64,000 bases of DNA from Polytrichum commune. Lineage: Eukaryota > Streptophyta > Polytrichopsida > Polytrichales > Polytrichaceae. This document shows, in pieces, positions 61,801 through 64,000 of this stretch; position 1 is the stretch's first letter, and every line of letters begins with the position of its first letter. Made by a program: the position numbers and the translations under genes. The notes beneath the pieces are model-generated. The model saw only the letters and a list, made by a program, of their open reading frames with translations, had not been told where the DNA came from and searched no databases. The stretch is taken from positions 9,860,001 to 9,924,000 of the forward strand of contig OX485803.1 in NCBI GenBank assembly GCA_950295325.1, in the 5' to 3' direction.

Positions 61801-64000
61801 TTTTGAAAACTGAATCATTTGGAAGGCACTTACAAAGTATCACAATTGGACCATATAATTTACTAACTTCATTTCAAACTTAGGTGTTGTAATAGCTCCA
61901 AAGGTTCTTAGTCCTCTAGCTCATGCAAATTGTATTGCTGTTGAATCTTGTACTACAATGCAGTAACTTTCAGCAGTGGACTAATTCAATGGCTTTCATT
62001 CTGGTTTCTATATCTTTTTTGTTTTCAGACTGCTCTTTCAGCACTAAAAGCAGAGCTAGATGCAAGGGAGAAGCTGTTGGATGAGAGGGAGGGTACCTCA
62101 CTCACCGAAGAGCAACTTCCTGGGGCATTTAGGTTTGATGCAGAAGTCACTAAGTCCAATGAAAACCAGCGTCACAAAGTGGTATCTGGCTCTCAAATTG
62201 GCACTAGACACAGGCAGGTTCAAGCTGATGTACAACCATCAGCCAGGACTAATGGAAATCACAAAGCTACTGCAACTACAAATTCACCCAATCCTCCAGT
62301 ACAAGAAGGAGGTGTCAATGTCCTATCAATCGTTAAGGTGGAATCTGTGGGTCAGGAGGATATTGTTAGTGACAATGTGCAAAACAGGCATGACTCTGGT
62401 AAGTCAGCTATGAATTGAATTTTGTCCATGGAAGGTTAGTCTTTCCTCAATTTTGCAAAAACAAGGTTATTCTTTTAATTTAAAATTTTTATAGCCTTCG
62501 TCTTAGTTTGCTATGACACCTCAAATGAACGGAGTTGACCCTTTGCCTTAGTTTGTTGCAGCCATGAGCTGGGACATCATACCTAGTTCTGTTTTACAGA
62601 ATGACTGTAGGTGAGGATTTCTTGAATTCAGTGTTTTAATCAGTATGTGGAAGTCATCTCTGCAAACTGGCCACTTGCTCTCTAATATAGAATATGCTGG
62701 GTTCTTGCTTAGCTGGAAGGAAATTTTCATGTCAGTGGTTGTTTTCTCCGACTTTGGGTCTCCTTTGTGGGTAGCAACAATAATTGAATGCTCTGAGATA
62801 CAATGGAGTCTCACTGATCAATACATTGTGTCAGGTCATGATGATAAATTGGTAGAGGAGCTTGTCTCAGCATCACCCCACACTAGGCGGAAATATCAGC
62901 GAGTGGGGCTATTCCAGAGAAGAGAAGTGGAAGACTCAAAGACGCCTCAGGAATCAGAATTTGATCCTTTACCAAGAAAGTTGGCTGGGCAGAAGCAAGA
63001 CTCAAATGGATGGGGAGGCAAACCGTTATCACATGACTCCTTCATGAAGAAGAATCAAGTGTAAGAAGTCTGTTTTTGTTTCTTTTTGTGCCACATGCAT
63101 TGTAGCATGGAGTTGCTGACAAATGGCAGCAACTGTTCAAAGAATGAAAGTAATTTTGTAGAGAGAGTGGTCTTTGTGATGGATTGCTTAAGGCAGGAAT
63201 CATCATTGATGCAGGATATGTACATGTAACAGAAGAATTCCAGGTGCACTTTGCAGTTGTAATAATTCTTGAAACATTGAGAGATTCTTAGGGTGGTTGG
63301 TTTCGTTTGTTTAGGAGGTATTTCCTTTAATATCTTGGATTTTTTATTCAGGCCAATTGAAGTTGCTCTTCAAGAAGATGCACCAGGTCTGCTGGAGGTA
63401 TGCTTGTTTATAACTCGTTGAATTCATTTGTCATCTAAGCAGTTGAAGTCTGGAGTTTAGTGTCTGAAAGAAGGGAGCTTATTTTTTGCTTGGTATGTAA
63501 AATGGAGGCCTGGTTAACTTGACATGATTGACATGATTTAGGAGAGGATGAAGGTGATATGTTATGCTGTGTTGCTGTGAAAGTATCTAAAGGTAGATCC
63601 AAAGCATTTCTGGTGCCTTAGCAATCTCATATCTGTGTTCAAATGTGTACTTTCTTGAAATGTGCAGCAATTACTTGAAAAGGGGTTGCTTGAGGATATG
63701 CATGTATATGGTGATGCTCATGATGAATCATCAGGCAGCGAGCTAACTTCAAATGAATTTGGTGAACTTGAGAGTGTTGTTGGCAAGGTATGTTTCTAGT
63801 TCCAGGACATCCTTGCATTTTGTAGTATTAAATTGTGAATCACATCAAACCCTTTGTAAGGTACTCTTCCGCACTTTCTTGTACCTGATAGTTGTGCTGT
63901 GGTGGTGACAGCTCTGGGGATCAAGTAGTGGCCTTACAAAGGAGATCATTCCTCTTAAAGGACAAGCATCAAACACTGGCACTCTTCCCCGCTATTGCCT
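58858..64000 (+). CDS. Conserved plant coiled-coil protein of unknown function (partial)
   Basis: Exons: 58858-59398, 60103-60262, 60397-60547, 60847-60909, 61470-61514, 62029-62398, 62835-63060, 63352-63397, 63668-63787, and 63912 past the window edge; about 603 residues so far, all introns GT-AG and in phase. A stop at 58852 makes ATG 58858 the first start. Residues 1-60 are rich in Gly, Pro, Met and aromatic residues (QGPYGWYPGAPAMP). A lysine run KRKKKKKK at about 162-169 could be a nuclear signal. Residues about 215-345 form a coiled coil (REQKVAQLDTEKKAIEEQRK; ALKAELDAREKLLDERE). After a low-complexity stretch come RRKYQRVGLFQRRE, PIEVALQEDAPGLLE and QLLEKGLLED, then TLPRYCL. I recall plant proteins with this AL.EDAPGLL..LLEKG block but know no function. 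Exons of 45, 46 and 63 nt are easily missed. Confidence 0.82.
59657..59881. mobile_element. 225-bp MITE in intron 1 of the coiled-coil gene
   Basis: Ends 'cagtgatcggggaga' (59657) and 'tctccccgatcatag' (ending 59881) are inverted repeats with 13 of 15 bases equal. They are flanked by 'gataagat' on both sides (59649-59656 and 59882-59890, with one extra shared G), an 8-9 bp target duplication of hAT or Mutator type. Inside, 'aaccggtt' occurs several times. A related, broken copy is at 31021-31590. Confidence 0.75.

Overview
Nuclear DNA of a land plant. Evidence: spliced plant-type genes with GT-AG introns of about 0.1-1.2 kb, plant Ty1/copia, PIF/Harbinger-like and tRNA-derived SINE sequence, and a fragment of mitochondrial nad5 in the plant form. 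I cannot name the species; short introns and divergent proteins would fit a seed-free lineage, but that is a guess. One 200-base assembly gap lies at 553-752.

Three protein genes are well supported. (1) Pyruvate decarboxylase, + strand, 21718-26759, seven exons, 595 residues, with all thiamine-diphosphate and catalytic residues present. (2) A mitochondrial m-AAA protease of the FTSH3/FTSH10 type, - strand, 43076-49189, eight exons, 849 residues, with Walker A/B, arginine fingers and HEAGH zinc site intact. (3) A plant gene of unknown function, + strand, from 58858 and running off the right edge, with a glycine/proline-rich start, a lysine run, a coiled coil and a conserved C-terminal part. 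A fourth long reading frame (17653-19041, - strand) is the ORF1-type DNA-binding protein of a Harbinger-like transposon.

The rest is mostly transposable elements in various states of decay. 3.3-10.9 kb: a dead Ty1/copia element (- strand) with both LTRs, a SINE in one LTR and two diverged copies of a ~950-bp insertion. 13.9-19.6 kb: a short tandem host repeat broken by a ~710-bp TIR element and by a 4.2-kb Harbinger-like element. 28-31 kb and 33-34.6 kb: TIR elements carrying insertions of a poly-G-ended, hAT-like family. 35.0 kb: a second SINE. 36.9 kb: a solo copia LTR. 39.3-40.0 kb and 50.1-50.7 kb: two further TIR elements. In at least four cases the uninterrupted version of the target is present elsewhere in the window, so element ends and target duplications can be read directly.

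The genes show no sign of forming a pathway: a cytosolic fermentation enzyme, an inner-mitochondrial-membrane protease and an unknown coiled-coil protein sit in separate islands between repeats. The points most worth following up are the poly-G-ended hAT-like family, the SINE family, the nad5 insertion inside the FTSH intron, the Harbinger derivative with its tandem arrays, and the tandemly repeated leaders upstream of the PDC and coiled-coil coding regions.
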